From assembly GCA_045628925.1 (NCBI GenBank), contig JAZQQF010000179.1, positions 1 through 7,300 of the forward strand: a DNA stretch of 7,300 nucleotides, in the 5' to 3' direction. The position numbers and the translations under genes were made by a program. The stretch comes from UBA1774 sp045628925. Lineage in GTDB: Bacteria; Bacillota; Clostridia; Oscillospirales; Oscillospiraceae. The notes under the pieces were generated by a model. The model was given only the letters and a program-made list of their open reading frames with translations, was not told the DNA's origin and ran no database searches. Numbering within the stretch: position 1 is the first letter of the stretch; each line of letters begins with the position of its first letter. Below, in pieces: positions 6,582-7,300 of this stretch.

Positions 6582-6636
6582 ATGCAAACATGCTCGCAGG
6601 GCGAGGGGTTTCTTCCGTCTTTTTATCTGTTTTCTA

Positions 6637-6665
6637 TTGCCTTTTCCGGCCCGCCTGTGTATAAT
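6637..6665 (+). promoter_or_regulatory. Promoter for the second binding lipoprotein
   Basis: -35 TTGCCT (6637-6642, 4/6), 17-base spacer, perfect -10 TATAAT (6660-6665). Predicted start near 6672. The strongest -10 in the window, fitting the high expression usual for binding lipoproteins. Confidence 0.8.
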
Positions 6666-6671
6666 TTCATA

Positions 6672-6850
6672 GATTATGCCACACTGTGCCGATCCGTTAT
6701 CCGGCGGCATGGAAGGCTGATCGTGGATATTTTCGCAGACGCCCTTTTCCCCCGCCCGATGGGACCGCAACAGGTCAGCGGGACCGCCCGGCGCAGGGAT
6801 CGCGGCAGCTGCAGGAAATATCACAAAACAAATTGAAAGGAAACTGCATA
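6672..6850 (+). other. Long untranslated leader of the second binding lipoprotein
   Basis: About 180 bases lie between the predicted transcription start and the ATG at 6851, while the leaders of the three upstream single-gene units are about 25-47 bases. It contains GGGACCGC twice (6761-6768 and 6780-6787). The GGTC at 6773-6776 can pair with the GACC of either copy, giving two mutually exclusive four-base-pair hairpins. GGCGG at 6703-6707 could pair with CCGCC at 6784-6788. No terminator-like stem with a T-run and no known riboswitch core was recognised. The last 40 bases are A-rich and unstructured, up to the AAAGG ribosome-binding site. Confidence 0.45.
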
Positions 6851-7300
6851 ATGAAGAAAGCAAGCAAGCTTCTGGCGCTTGTGCTGGCTCTGCTGCTCGT
6901 TCTCGCCATGTTCGCGGGCTGCGCGAAAAATGGCGGCAACACCGGCAATACCGGCAGCACGGGCACCGCGACCAATTCCGGCAGCACCAACACCGGCAGC
7001 ACCAATACCGGCTCCGCCGGAACGGATGTCGGCACCACCGAGCCGGCGCCCACCGAGGCTCCCGAGGAACCCGCCACCTACACCTATAACTACGCCATGG
7101 CGGACTTCCCCACCAACTGGAGCCCCCACACCAACCAGACCTCCATCGACACCGAGATCATGGACTACATCGTCGCCGGTTTCTACACCTTTGATTACAA
7201 CGAGACCTACGACGGCTACAAGCTGGTCCCCTACATGGCTTCTCAGGAGCCCATCGACGTGACTGACCTGTTCTATGGCAACTACGGCATCGAGGAAGGC
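6851..7300 (+). CDS. Family-5 solute-binding lipoprotein, 3' truncated by window edge
   Basis: N-terminal 150 residues of a second probable peptide-binding lipoprotein of an ABC importer; the frame is open to the last base. The ATG at 6851 has AAAGG (6836-6840) ten bases upstream. Signal peptide MKKASKLLALVLALLLVL followed by lipobox FAGC, with C24 as lipid site. Residues 27-60 are a Gly/Asn/Thr/Ser linker with GSTNT repeats, then a Pro/Glu-rich piece (61-75). The mature fold begins at about 77 with YTYNYAMADFPTNWSPH. It aligns with residues 60-78 of the upstream protein, sharing the YT start and the W-(S/N)-P-H core. The stretches VAGFYTFDYNETYDGYKLVP and the preceding one's TVSPLFDLRMEDRENGRQAA occupy the same position. 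It has no cysteine after C24 in the visible part. Its own promoter has a perfect -10; permease and ATPase genes may follow outside the window. Confidence 0.9.
   Translation, partial: MKKASKLLALVLALLLVLAMFAGCAKNGGNTGNTGSTGTATNSGSTNTGSTNTGSAGTDVGTTEPAPTEAPEEPATYTYNYAMADFPTNWSPHTNQTSIDTEIMDYIVAGFYTFDYNETYDGYKLVPYMASQEPIDVTDLFYGNYGIEEG
6971..7015 (+). repeat. 15-bp tandem repeats coding the lipoprotein linker
   Basis: Three in-frame 15-base units: ACCAATTCCGGCAGC, ACCAACACCGGCAGC and ACCAATACCGGCTCC, each differing at two to three positions. They encode TNSGS, TNTGS and TNTGS. Nine-base units of the same theme (ACCGGCAAT, ACCGGCAGC, ACGGGCACC) precede at 6941-6967. The linker is likely to vary in length between strains. 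Confidence 0.75.

Noticed and set aside
6676..6720. Short frame of 14 codons in the leader of the second lipoprotein, a possible leader peptide
   Set aside because: It begins within a few bases of the predicted transcription start, has no ribosome-binding site, and shows no run of one amino acid type that would suggest attenuation.
6672..6850. Cobalamin or other known riboswitch in the leader
   Set aside because: The GGGACCGCAACAGG stretch loosely resembles part of the cobalamin core, but the other conserved boxes were not found and no expression platform is visible.
6941..7015. CRISPR-like or satellite repeat array
   Set aside because: The units are short, contiguous, in frame and encode a Gly/Thr/Ser/Asn linker after a lipobox, without spacers.

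Overview
The window is a GC-rich stretch (all genes on the + strand) that looks like a low-motility, anaerobic-gut-type Clostridia genome, most likely Oscillospiraceae/Ruminococcaceae or a close relative. That placement is an inference. It rests on the aspartokinase type, the strong Shine-Dalgarno sites, intrinsic terminators with U-tracts, and lipoproteins with long low-complexity linkers. No 16S or other marker gene is present to confirm it.

Layout. (1) 1-2384: the 3' part of homoserine dehydrogenase (hom) and a complete aspartokinase (lysC), 51 bases apart and closed by a strong intrinsic terminator. Together they supply two steps of the aspartate pathway: aspartate to aspartyl-phosphate, and aspartate semialdehyde to homoserine. 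lysC carries an in-frame internal start with a near-perfect Shine-Dalgarno site at codon 246, which would yield a separate regulatory (beta) polypeptide. (2) 2385-3327: an unassigned AT-richer spacer with inverted repeats, a promoter, and an exported M23/LytM-like peptidase-family protein with an altered third metal motif and an acidic insertion. (3) 3351-4038: promoter, small four-helix membrane protein of unknown function, terminator. (4) 4052-6581: promoter, large family-5 (OppA-like) solute-binding lipoprotein unusually rich in cysteine, terminator. (5) 6637-7300: promoter, about 180-base leader, and the start of a second, paralogous family-5 binding lipoprotein that runs off the window.

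Working together: after the hom-lysC pair, each of the next three genes has its own promoter and its own terminator, so they read as separate single-gene units rather than an operon. The last gene has its own promoter but its end is outside the window; opp-type permease and ATPase genes may follow it. The two binding proteins align at their N-terminal ends and are probably old tandem duplicates delivering peptides (or similar ligands) to an ABC importer. No mobile element, CRISPR array, tRNA or rRNA was seen.

I found no convincing new multi-gene system. The best points for a second look are the internal start in lysC, the His-to-Asp change and insertion in the M23 protein, the cysteine-rich binding protein, the missing ACT domain in hom, and two unexplained non-coding stretches (2385-2492 and 6672-6850).
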